Positions 42,001 through 54,000 of a stretch of 64,000 bases of DNA are shown here, piece after piece. Every line of letters begins with the position of its first letter. Positions within the stretch are counted from its first letter, which is position 1. Source of the stretch: Gambelia wislizenii (taxonomy: Eukaryota; Chordata; Lepidosauria; Squamata; Crotaphytidae); NCBI GenBank assembly GCA_030847615.1, contig JAUMIR010000001.1, positions 443,974,687 through 444,038,686 of the forward strand, written 5' to 3'. Under the pieces are notes generated by a model. It worked only from the letters and a program-made list of their open reading frames with translations. It was not told the origin of the DNA and did no database searches. Both the position numbers and the translations under genes were made by a program.

Positions 42001-45000
42001 CTTTTCTTTACCAGGTACCCCTTTTAGATATATTTTGTTGCCGTGGATCCTCAAGACTTAACTCAAGATTTGAAACAACAACAACAATAATAATATAATT
42101 ACACTATCCATTAAACCTTTCCTCAGAGGCACTGGAGGGGAACGGAAGACTTTTCTCTTGCTTTTTTCTGCATGTATGTGGCTGGAGCAAATTGAACAGC
42201 AATGCCCAGGCCAAAGCAGCCAGCCAGCTCCTGTTATGTGGCCACTCACTGCAGCAAGTGGGCCAAGCAATCTTCAAGCCTTCGTGGATCCCCTGGGGGT
42301 CTCTGGCCCACAGGTTAAGAACCACTGGTCTAGAAAATCGAGTGGATTCTGGGGCCACAGTGGTTGTAGCTATTCTGATACATTGTCACCACATCTGCTA
42401 CAGATAGGATAGCATTTCACAGACAGAGCTTAATGAAAATTCATATGCATTATCAGAGTTCAATACACACCTGTCAACAACAGTTTCTGACTTTTGGAGG
42501 AAAGAGAGTTTCCTCTAAAATTGTGTTACCATAATAATGTTTGAAGATTATTGAATATGGAAGACTGGCTGGGTTTCAGTGTTGAAGGATACATTAATTC
42601 TTACCCTTCTTAGCACATGGTACGTGTGTGGCTGCAACAGAACAATCAGAACTCACCCTACCAATTATTCATGGTCTTTAAAAAAAATCAATTAGGTGGG
42701 ATACAGTAACTATTCAGAAAAGAATAGCCCTGGTGGCGCAGTGGTTAAATGCCAGTACTGCAAGTCACCACATTGCAAGTTCGATTCCAGCAGGCTCCAA
42801 GGTTCACTCAGCCTTCCATCCTTTCGTAGGTGGGTAAACTGAGTACCCAGCTTGTGGGGGCAATTAGCTAACACACATTGGAAACCGCTCAATGCAGTGT
42901 AGATGTGTAAATTGTTATTGCTTAAAACAATTTGTAAGCCGCTCTGATAGCCTTGTGGCTGAAGAGCGGGGCATAAATAAATAAATAAATTATATGAGAA
43001 AAACAGGATATAGAGTGATTTACATAAAGGTTCTAATTTTGGTAATACGGTATTAGGGACTGTAGAAGCTCTACCTGGGTGTTATGAAACTGAAGGAGTG
43101 GAGGGATACAAAGCTGATTGTGCCAAGTTCTGCAGCTGTATCCAGCTGAACATAATAGTCTTAGGCAGATACTGCATTTGCCTGCTTCTGTGTAGGGATA
43201 GGTTGGGAAGAGGGATGTGGATGCACATGTGCCCTGTAGAGTCACCTCACACCTGGCGGTATCCCAGATCTTCTCTGGAATCTTGTAAAGATTTGTAATG
43301 TAATCAGGTTTGATTTTAAAAACAGTGATTTTTTAAAATATCAGTTTAAAAATAAATAAATTGAATTTAAAAAAATATAAATCAGATTTACTTTTTTTCC
43401 TTAAATTAATTAGTTAAAAAAAAACCTCAAGGATTTCATCATGCGTATTAATCATACAGCTTTGGATCATATTCTGTAAGTATGTTAACCACAGTTTATG
43501 GAGGTTGGAGATAACCCAATCAGTGCTGTTATGCAATTGCTGTACATGAAATGCACACTGTCTCTCTTGTTTTCTCCCTGACGGCCTTGCTGCTTTCTAA
43601 GTACAACTATAGAGAAGATCAGTGAACAGAGAATTTGGAGATAGGGAATAGATCTGATTAAGGAAGAACAGTCTGGTTATAAATACAAGAGATCCCAATT
43701 TTGTTGTTTTGAAAATTAATCTGAAAACAATTCAGAAGATTTGCTCAGTATGCACCTACCTGCCTTTCTATTTTTTAATGAAACCTGCATCTATGCTTAT
43801 GTGTTGAGGTTATATCAAATAATAATGTACTTAACAGAATTAAATTAAACAGATAATTAAATTGAATCTTCCTCGTTAGTGATTTAAACTCTGATTTAAA
43901 CATTGAAAATTGCGCTCCTCAGAAAAGAGGTTTAAATGTTTTAAATCAATGAGGTTACGGAGCTCTTATGATCACAAAGGTTTTGTTACTTCCTTCAGAT
44001 GAGCATAATTACAGAGACCTGTGCAAACTTTTAGACTCAATACAATACATGAAGTTCTAGGAAGCTGCACAGTGAGAGCTTATGTTTGTACCCACATCAC
44101 CACCCAGATAGCCCTCCACACATTCAGATGAATGCCTGCATAAGGCTACTTGTAGTTCATCAGACCTTGGGAACATAGGGATCTGACTGTTATTGGATCA
44201 GACCATTTTCCTATCTAGTCTGGTATCATCATCTCTGACTGGCAGTGATTGCTGTCCAGGATTTTAGGCAGGATTCTTTCCTAGCAGCTGTATCTGGAGG
44301 TCCCTGGTATTTCCTGGTGGTCTCCTATCCAAGTACTAACCAGGTCTAACCTTGTTTATCCTCCAAAAGCAGATGAGATTGGGTGTGCTCAGGGTGGTAT
44401 GGTGGTGCCTTCCTGCTCAATGCAGGGAGGGTAAGGATGAAGGAAGCCCAATCAGCATGCACATCCCATGTCCTTTGTGCTTTCAATTTTCTTTACTACC
44501 AACATGGGGATTAGAACAGCAATGGGGAACAGATGCTGGAGCCATGCACTCATTCCCACATCTTAATTTCATGGTTTTCCAGGTTCAGTATGGTTTTTTT
44601 TCCACTTCAAAAAGTTGAAATTCCTCTACTAAATCTTAATAACTAGCAGTAAAATATTTAAGCAATGCTAAAAGCGATGGTCTGTGAATTGGTGGTGGTC
44701 CATGAGCCAGTGGCTGCTGATCTCTAGTGAGTTTTCAAGAAAGAAAGAGTTGTAACTAATGGGCATAACTATTATGTCGGTCTCTGGCACATTAGGGAAA
44801 AATGCTGGTCCCTCATATCAGATATCTTGAGATGCATATTTAAGCTAAAATATGCTGGCATTGTTGGTTCTACCCGCAATTGGAATGCAGCTCCCAAGAA
44901 CTTCTCTACAACTGAATTTGATCCTTGAGCTGTAAGTGCCTCTGCACTTTTGGGTAGAGTGCTAAGCAATTCAACATATTTAGAGGAAAACACAAAGATG

Positions 45001-48000
45001 GGGCTATTTACTTGTGAATTATTGTTGCAAGTTGTTAGAAATTCTTAACTAACCTTTTCAAAAAATAGATAAACATTTACTTTTTTCAAGGTCATGATAT
45101 CCATCTTTGTGATAAGAAAATTCTGCTCCTTGAAGCTCGTCCAAGGAAAGTGTTTGAGCAGTTACCAAAGAGTTACAGCAACCGAGTCAGTGCTATCACA
45201 CCTGGCTCTGCAACGTTTCTCAGTAGTAAGTACAGTATTCACCAGTTAGCTGCAGACCTAATATGAGTGCACAGAGGGTGTGTGATGTTTGATGTTCAGA
45301 TATAAAATATGATTCTACATAGCTTTGTATAAGAGAGATGGGAATCATTGGGTGCTCCAGATGTTGGAAGATGGAGAATGATCTTTGGGCATTGTCCTAA
45401 GCCCCCTAGAAAAACAGGATGCCGCTATGCCTGTTACTGGTGGAAATTAATTTTCAGATTCAGAAACTTTAAAGGTTCATCAGTGCAAGTTTGGTATTGT
45501 CCCCCACCTGGTTGTGCAGCTGTTTCTTCGCCCTGCATAAATTCCTTTCCTCTAAATAAAGAGGTATCATTATCTATGGACTATTCAAGTTGTGCAGTTC
45601 TCCTTAAAAGAAAAAAAGTTTTGGGGCAGAGGGACTTCAGCTTTCAATGGGAAGGGGTGGTGTGTCCCCTAACGGATCCAGAGAATGGATATGGGCTCCT
45701 AGACTCACCATAATTTCCTGCTCTGGCCTACATCCAGATGCTGCTTTTGTTTCTTACAACCTTTTACCACTTCAACATCAAGCATACACAAAGATATAAA
45801 AATTGAGACCAAGTCAAGCTACAGCCAAACTACATTAACTGCAAGAGTTTCAAGGAGCTAGATGGGAATTTGATTTTCTACTTGGAGCTGAGAGTTCTCT
45901 ATTAATCTGTAGCTTCAGGGTTATTACTTTGAGTACTGGGATCCTTTTCTTTCTTTTTTAGGCTTTGGTGCTTGGGAAGATATTTGCAGTATGAGAATCA
46001 AACCCTTTCGGCGGATGCAGGTGCCTGATACTATTAAAAAATGTAGTGTACCACACATAGGACATCACTTCATTTCTTAGGCTATTTTTTAAAGGCTTGT
46101 TTCTTCTCTAGAGAGGTTTATAGGTGATTCAAATATGATGTGCTACATTTTCTTCTGTATTTCTGGGGCCTTCACAAGTTGTATATATCCATAGGGAGAG
46201 GAGCAAGCTGTGTTCTCAACGGATACATTAATATTTCCCATTGCGTTTTCTCTATGCACAGACATCAGAAATATTGGAAGAAGGATGATGTATTAATGGG
46301 GCATTTGTTGCTGTTTTTGTGTTGCATCTTAAGCTGCTTAATTTTAATTTTAACTAGACACCTTGAATACCTGAAGAAAGAGCCTTCAGGATGCATGGCA
46401 TAGCCTTGCTGTTTGTTTGGTCTCTTGCCAAGAGTTTACAAAATGCTTGTCTTATGTAGGTTGCTGCCCTGCTGTCCATTGGGGGAAGAGGTTGCTCAGT
46501 TTTGTATTTCCTTAGGTTTTAGCATTCATGTAAATGTATTTTGCTTCTGCATTTGCTAGGGGTGGGCAAGTACCATAGGTTTAGAGTCTATAATTAACAT
46601 CAGCAGGCAGGTTGTTATTAATTTTGCTAACTTGTAGGGAGAAGACAAATTACTTTTTTCATTAATTATCATTGAAACATCCTTAAATATAAGGAGTCTT
46701 ATAAGCATAGTGTGTACATAAAAGTTTCCTCCAGTGTTGCTTACAGCCTGTATTATTCCTGAGAGGGCTGAGCAACAATAGCTGTCATAATATTTATTAG
46801 TACTTGATCATTTTATACACTTCTGATAGTTAATTCCTTAGGAGGCTCAACTACATGGGAGTCTTGGTCTAACTTTGACGGATCATTTGCGGGGGCTCAT
46901 CTCCATGCCTAGTCTTAGATGGGGGTTGAGCCTGTCACGTTAGCACACTAAACCTCTGAGCATATTAAGAAGTCTAGGCAGCAAAGAATTTGTAGCTGAG
47001 TCTTTTTTCTTCAGGCAGAAGAATAAAGAGACAGACACAACTTTGTGCCTAAGAAACTATTTTACATTACTAAAGCATAAATAAATAAATATTTTTAATA
47101 GTACAGGGCACGTCTTCATAATACAGAGATTCAAAACAGAACTGAACATATGTTTACGGAGCAGCATAGGATATCCAATCCTTTTAGCTTTATAGAGAAA
47201 GATAAACATTCCCTCATACCAAAGAGAGATAACAGTCCCCAGACTTCAGGACTCCTAGCTCAAGCTAGCTCAAGCCCTTGACAAGTCATTAATCTCAATA
47301 TACAAGCTAATTCTAGCAAGCTTTTGCACTCATTTCTGCACCCTATAGGCAATTATATTACACTGCAGCTTTTTTGCAGCATAAATTTACTAACTACATG
47401 ACCCATCATCCATGACAGAGCCCCCCCTTACTTCCCTGTTGTATGCACACATGCACATTTTAAAGATTGACTCTAGACCTTTAAGGGCTAGAGCTGACAA
47501 ATTTTCCGTATTTTTGCTGTCCCATACCTCTTTTTTAGTCACCAGTTTTTTTCCTAAAGCAGGATGAGAATGTGAAAAAATTGTCCCCATGCCTTCTAGA
47601 GGACTTAACATTTTTTAAAAAGTGAAGATGTAGCGTGGGTTGTGGGCTGCCAAGAGGGCACACTTTGATGTCCCATTTTAAATACCAAATTTTGTAAGTG
47701 AGACTCCTGATAGGTCTTGTCTTCATGTCTGTATTTTGTTTGCTATAGTTAGTCATGCTTCCTTTCTTTACAGGTTTGGGATGCTTGCTCTGAAGCCATG
47801 ATAATTTTTGATAAAGATAACATGGAAGACATGGGTTATATAGTAGAAAATAATGTTATCCTGTCTGCTCTAACCAGACAGCTGGATGCAATATCAGGTA
47901 CTGGCTACTTTTCCCAGTCTTGGTTCATAGGTGAATTTATGTCCATCAGATAAGTTGGAATTAACAGTATGTTTCGTGAGGTTTGAAGCTTCTGCATATA

Positions 48001-51000
48001 TTTGAGCACTCTCGCTTTCCATATTTAGAAACTGGGAGACACTTAACTGATATCTGTAGAAATTCAATAAATTAATGAACTTTGGACTTTGTCAGGTTTT
48101 GGTTTTTTACATTTTTGCCTCTTCTCTGCCTATTGCTTAGTGACACTGATACATTGTGTCCCCATCAGACCGAGTTGAAGTTCTCTACAAGAGCAGAGCA
48201 GTTGGGTACACGTGGCCCGTTCATTATCAAACCTCTGACTCAAGCCCTTGGGTTCAAATTGATTTAGCAGATGGACGCAGACTTCAGACCAAACTGCTGG
48301 TAACTAAGCCTTCATTTTCTGTTTAATCAGGCACCCTCTCTTGCCAAGTCCTTTCCACTGGATTTGGTTCTAATGTCATGTGGTGCTACATTACCAGCAT
48401 GAAGGGGCTTAGAGGTGAGTTGAACCAGACTGCTTTTTTAAAAATATAGGTTATATGGTGTGCTTACTTTTAGATTAATATTGTTATCCTAAATATGTTT
48501 TAGTGGATAGTAATTTTTGCATATGTATAAGTGCAGAGGGAAAATTTGGTTGTCGTGGGCAACATCCAGTATTGCATGTGGCTTTCCACTTGTGTAGTAA
48601 GTCATTCTCTCCCAGTCTGTTTCCTGTGCTCTTTCACGTGTCCTTCAAATGCTCCCCGGAGCAAATTTTAGGGTTACACAGGAGGCTACCAGGCTGGCAT
48701 ATGTTCTTCTGGCATCCAGGCACTATTTGGGTATCATCCTCTTTCTGATTAACTGCTGATTTGGGATCATGAGATCTGATGAAATGGGTTTTTGCTAAAG
48801 CTTTTAAAAGTGTTTTTTTCAATGTTTGTTCGCAGATTGGGGCAGATGGACAGAATTCTATGGTCAGAAGGGCAGCTGGTATTAAGAATATTCAGTATCG
48901 ATATGACCAGTCAGCTATAGTTGCTACTCTTCACTTGTCTGAGGTCAGAGTCTAGTCATTTGGTGTCTACTTTGTGAACAGGAAAACTAATGATGAACAG
49001 CTAATAATTTTCATCTCTTCTCTGTTGTTTGTATTTTTCAGGCAACAGACAACAATGTAGCATGGCAGAGATTCCTTCCATCTGGACCAATTGCTCTCCT
49101 CCCGGTAGAGTAACTTGGGACTTACCCACTTTCTAATCTTTGTCTTTACCCCTCAGGATCAAAACAGCTGTTACATTGATGAGCTTATTATCTGCTGCTT
49201 TTTTCCAGTGATAAATGCCTAGCAAATGTTGGGGTGGAAAAGGGGTTGAGGGCTCTGTAGAGTTGAACTTTAATGAGTGGATGTTATGTTCTTGTTTCTT
49301 TTGTTCCTGATGGTCGAGCCAGCTTTCTGACACTGTCAGCTCTTTGGTTTGGTCCACATCACATGAACATGCAATTCAGCTTCAGAGTATGGATGAGGAA
49401 AGTTTTGTGGACTCTATAAACTCTGCTTTTGTAAGTATTTCCCTCTCATTTTATAATGTACAACTTATGTATTTTAAAAGAGACCCAAGAAACAGCAGAC
49501 CAGTCTAACTTCGGAATGTTAAAAGATGTGTATTTGATAATTCCTATGAATAGGGAATATATTAATGTGTGTTGGTAGAAAGAATATATCCATCCTCCCT
49601 TCTCTGTTACACCTTAATCTGTTAGTCTTCCAAGAGTATTATGGCCTAAGATGGATTTCTTTTTAAATAAGAGACTTTCTAAAAATGTAACTTTTCTTTT
49701 AATGTGTGTCTCAGTGTTTCTGTTCAGCTAAACCCTTTTGGCACACTGCTACATTTGGTTATGTACATTGTAAAGAGGACACTGAGAAGAATAATTCAAT
49801 CTTAAACTTCCTTATCCAAAAACCATATTTTTGGCAAATTAAGTTGGAAGGTGAATGCCAGATTAGTCGTCTTATTAATCTTCTGAGACCCGTCTTGGTC
49901 CTTACATATCACAGACTATAGTACTTCAACTCTTTATTTCACTGTATATGGTGCTGATTTATCCATTTTCATTTTTAGTTCTGAAATAATTCCATGCATA
50001 GGCAGTGGCTGTCTTTTACTATACTATCAACATGGCACTGTTTAATGCTAGTCAACTACAATACCCTCCCGCATTGTTGAGGTTCTGTGAGAGATCATGC
50101 TGCGATTTCTCATGCCTGTGTCTCCCCTTTTCATGGGTCAGAATGACAGTGTAACACAACTCATAGTTGATACAGGAGTTGTTGTTGTTGTTGTTGTTAC
50201 CTTTTATTTCTATAGTACTATCAGTGTACATGGTGCTTTACAAGAAAAAGAATAACAAACCAGTTGTCTCCCCTCAAGCTTACAATCTAATGAAGGCATG
50301 ATACAAAAGGAAAGGGGATGGCAGTAGGGGAAGGGATTAAGTCTAGCATTCTTTTCTCTCCCTCCTTGGCCAGGGCAATGGCAGTTGGGATGGAGGGAGG
50401 GCCATTCTGCTTCTGGGCTGAGGCAAGATGGAGCTCTGCCTGCCTCTCCTTTTTTCCCTCCTTGGCCAGGGCCAGATATATCTTCCTTATTTGCTACTGC
50501 ATTTCCTGCATGCAGCACCATACGTAGTCTGTCTATTAAATAATGAGACTGATGCAATAATTTTTATTTATATGTATTATAGTTCTAACGCTTGTCCCCT
50601 TCAATATACTCCCTATTCACACTCATACACTGATGCAGTCTTGTTTTCCACTGGTCGAAGGCATGGAGCAGATCAGTTTCTGTCAGCTGTTTCAACACAT
50701 CTGCCATTTTCTTCTTTACTGCATCACTTGACCCAAAATGTGTTCCTTTTAACACCAGTTTCACTTTAGGGAAAAGAAAAAGTTGCATGGTGCCAAATCT
50801 GCTGAATATGGAGCTTTTTCAAGTGCAGTAATGTGTTTATCAGCCAAAAACTGCTTCACCGAAAGTGCTGTGTGAGCAGGTGCGTTGTCTTGATGAAGAA
50901 TGAAACCATTTCCCCACAGTTCTGGACTTTTTTTCCTGACTCTTTCTCTCAGCTTTGTCAAAACTTCGTTATAATAATGCTGGTTCACTGTTCTGCCTTC

Positions 51001-54000
51001 TGGAACCCAGCCTGCCAAAATTATGCCCTTGATGTCAAAAAAACCCAACAATGAGCATGGCTTTGAATGTGGATTTGCTTTAACGTGCTTTTTCCATTCT
51101 TGGTGATGATGGTGTTTTCCAGTGCATTGACTGTCATTTTGTCTCAGGATCATACTGGAAGATCCAGGTTTCATCACAAGTGATGACTTTTTGAAAAAGG
51201 TTTGGGTCTGCCTCAAGTTGCTGCAGAATGTCAGCACAAATTTCCTTGCAGTACTTTTTTTGCTTGGGTGCGAGAACCCTAGGGACCATCTTGGCACAAA
51301 CTTTTCTCATGTTGAGATCCTCATGCAAAATTTTCCATGCAGTGTCTTTGTCAATGTTCACAGCTTCAGCTATCATTCACATACTGAGTCGGTGGTCTCC
51401 TCGAACAATCTGGCTCATTTTTTTCACGATTTCTTTGGTTCTTGAAGTGGAAGGTTGTCCAGGACCTTCATCGTCTTCCACATTCTCACGTCCTTCTCTG
51501 AATCTTTTGTGTCATTCAAACACACGCGCATGAGAGATGCAGTCTTCCCTGTAGGCCCCAGTAAGCATTTGAAAAGATTCATTTTGTGTTTTGTTCAATT
51601 TTACTAAAAATTTCAAATTCACATGTTACTCAATTTTTAAACTTTTAGCATTTTTCTGGCACACAACAGCCAACAGCTGCTTTAAACAATGATTGACAAT
51701 TAACTGAATGGCTGAGAGTGTTGATGTTTGTTATGCAGGTTCAGACATGTTCAAGGTTACCACTCAAGCGTTCACAGTCAGTTCTCCCTGATTTGTCTGA
51801 AAGGTAGAAACACAGTCTTGTAATTTAATAGACAGATCTCGTGCAGGTGAACTGCAAAATGCGAGGTCTTTTTGTTTGTGGGCCCTGCTGTAGATTTCTT
51901 GTGAGAGTATGTACTGTGGGTAGCTTGCAAGGAACACTGAGAGGTTTGAGAGCAGAAGACTAAAAAGACACTATTTTCTAAACAATCCTCCTACCAATAG
52001 TTTTCAAATGAGAATTGCTATCCTTTCCCTTTCTATCTGACGTGTCTAAGTAGTTGGATTTTCAGTTCAATTTGCATATTTTTGCAGTCTCTCCTTAGTA
52101 TTTGTGGGTACATTGTAAATAAATCTCTGTCCTTTTTCAGTGGAGCAATGCAAATCACTCGGATTTCATTGATACTGCTGGATCCTTGTTCCGTTCTGCT
52201 GTTTCCCTGCTGATGCCATCGGGGACTGCAGCCCGTCAGCTGCCCCCAAGTGTTGCAAAGGTGGATCCCAAGAGCCGAGCTGTGTTTCCTCTGGGATTGG
52301 GGCATGCAACTGAATATGTCCAACACCGTGTGGCCCTTATTGGGTAATTTCACACTGAGGAACTTTAGTGTTCTGATAAATCCTTGGGAGGATGGGATGA
52401 TAAGATATTAAAGTGGCAGGAGTCATCTTGAGCTATGTAAGTTACCTTTTACTAGTTATCACAGAGATGGAGATTCTTGAGGGTATCACATGGGTTTCTC
52501 ATAATTGGGGAGGAGACATTGGTAAATACAGTTGTCCCTCCACATTCGCGAACTTGGCATTCGCGGTTTTGATTATTCACGGTCTTGGGAGGGCCCCCCC
52601 GGGGCCCCCCCAAAACCGCGACACGGGGCCTCCGGAGGCCCCGTGAAAGCCCTGGAACGGAGTGGGAAGGGCCGGGGAGGCCTCCACGGGGCCTTTGGAG
52701 ACCCTCTGGAGGCCCCCTGAAGGCCTTAGGAGGGAGGGGAGAGGGCTGGGAAGGCCTCCGCGGGCCCTTTGAAGACCCTTCGGAGGCCCGTGAAGGCCTT
52801 GGGAGGGAGGGGGAAGGACCGGGGAGGTCTCCGCGGGGCCTTGCGAGGCCCCGCAAATGCCTTGGGAGGGAGTGGGGAGGGCTGGGAAGGCCTCCACGGG
52901 ACCCCGCGAATGCCTTGGGAGGGAGTGGGGAGGGCCGGGAAGGCCTCCACGGGACCCCGCAAAGGCCTTGGGGGGGGGAGTGGGGAGGGCCAGGGAGGCC
53001 TCCGCGGGGCCTTCAGAGACCCTCCGGAGGCCCTGTGAAGGCCTTAGGGGGGAGGGCCAGGAAGGGCCTCCGCGGGCCCTTCGGAGACTCTCCGGGAGGA
53101 TCTCCGGAGGCCCCGGGAAGGCCTAGGAAGGGAGTGGGGAGGCAGGGGAAAGCGACTATGGGGCCTCCGGAGGCCCCATGGTCGCTATGGAGGGGGAGGG
53201 GGGGCAAACAATATTCGTGGATTTTTCACATTTGCGGGGGTCCGTGGAACGTAACCCCCGCGAATGTGAAGGGAGGACTGTAGTGCTTGAGGGAGGCATT
53301 GTCTTGGATCCAGAGTTTCCTCCCCTGAACAGAAAAACATTTCTAGTTGTGTAACGTAGTCCTGCCAGATTCTTTTAATTTCCCTGTCTTGCTACAACCT
53401 CCTGTGCTCCATCCTATGGTGTCCCAGAGGCCCATTGACATTCAGAAGTGACTTCTATAGATCATAGATACTTCAAGCAGAATTCCACACAGCTTTTGTA
53501 TCCAATCCATTGTATTAAGGATATAGGTTAAGAGCATGAAGCTAATGGTGAAGGTGAAAAGTATAATGTATGGAAATAGAAAGTATAAAGTGTTGGGTAT
53601 TCATTGGCAAAGGTTATAGTGAGTGACAAAACCCACATAACCCCAACAGGCAGGTTTGTATGGAATACCACAGTTGTTTGTGTCAGGTAAAAGCTGAAAT
53701 TACTCTTTTATAGGGATGCCGCTCACCGAGTACATCCTCTAGCAGGTCAAGGTGTAAATATGGGCTTTGGTGATATTGCGTGTTTGACACATCATCTCAG
53801 TACTGCAGCATTCAGTGGGAAAGATCTGGGTAAGGATTTAAAATTATGAAGTAAAACATGGTAATATGATATGTCCATGTTGGGTCTCCTTTCCTTAATG
53901 ATCCAGCATCTTAGTACTGTATAGGATTTGTTTAAATTGCTAGTGTCTGAGTTGAGACTACAGCTTTAGCTAAATCTGCCCTGCTGCTGTCTGTGCAGGA

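Larger units (their letters stand above)
42991..45090. other. COQ6 intron 1, right part
   Basis: No exon found apart from the repeats listed separately. Confidence 0.5.

Noticed and set aside
42726..42800. Possible tRNA gene (A and B boxes present)
   Set aside because: No cloverleaf with matched acceptor stem is visible; the downstream body and A-rich tail make it a SINE head.
44308..44400. Possible 5S rRNA gene
   Set aside because: Diverged, lacks the flanks of a real gene and is fused to a SINE body shared with two other copies.
52585..53283. 232-codon open frame rich in Gly, Pro and Arg
   Set aside because: It lies wholly in the minisatellite of a MITE; open frames exist on both strands because the repeat lacks stops. 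No conserved protein.
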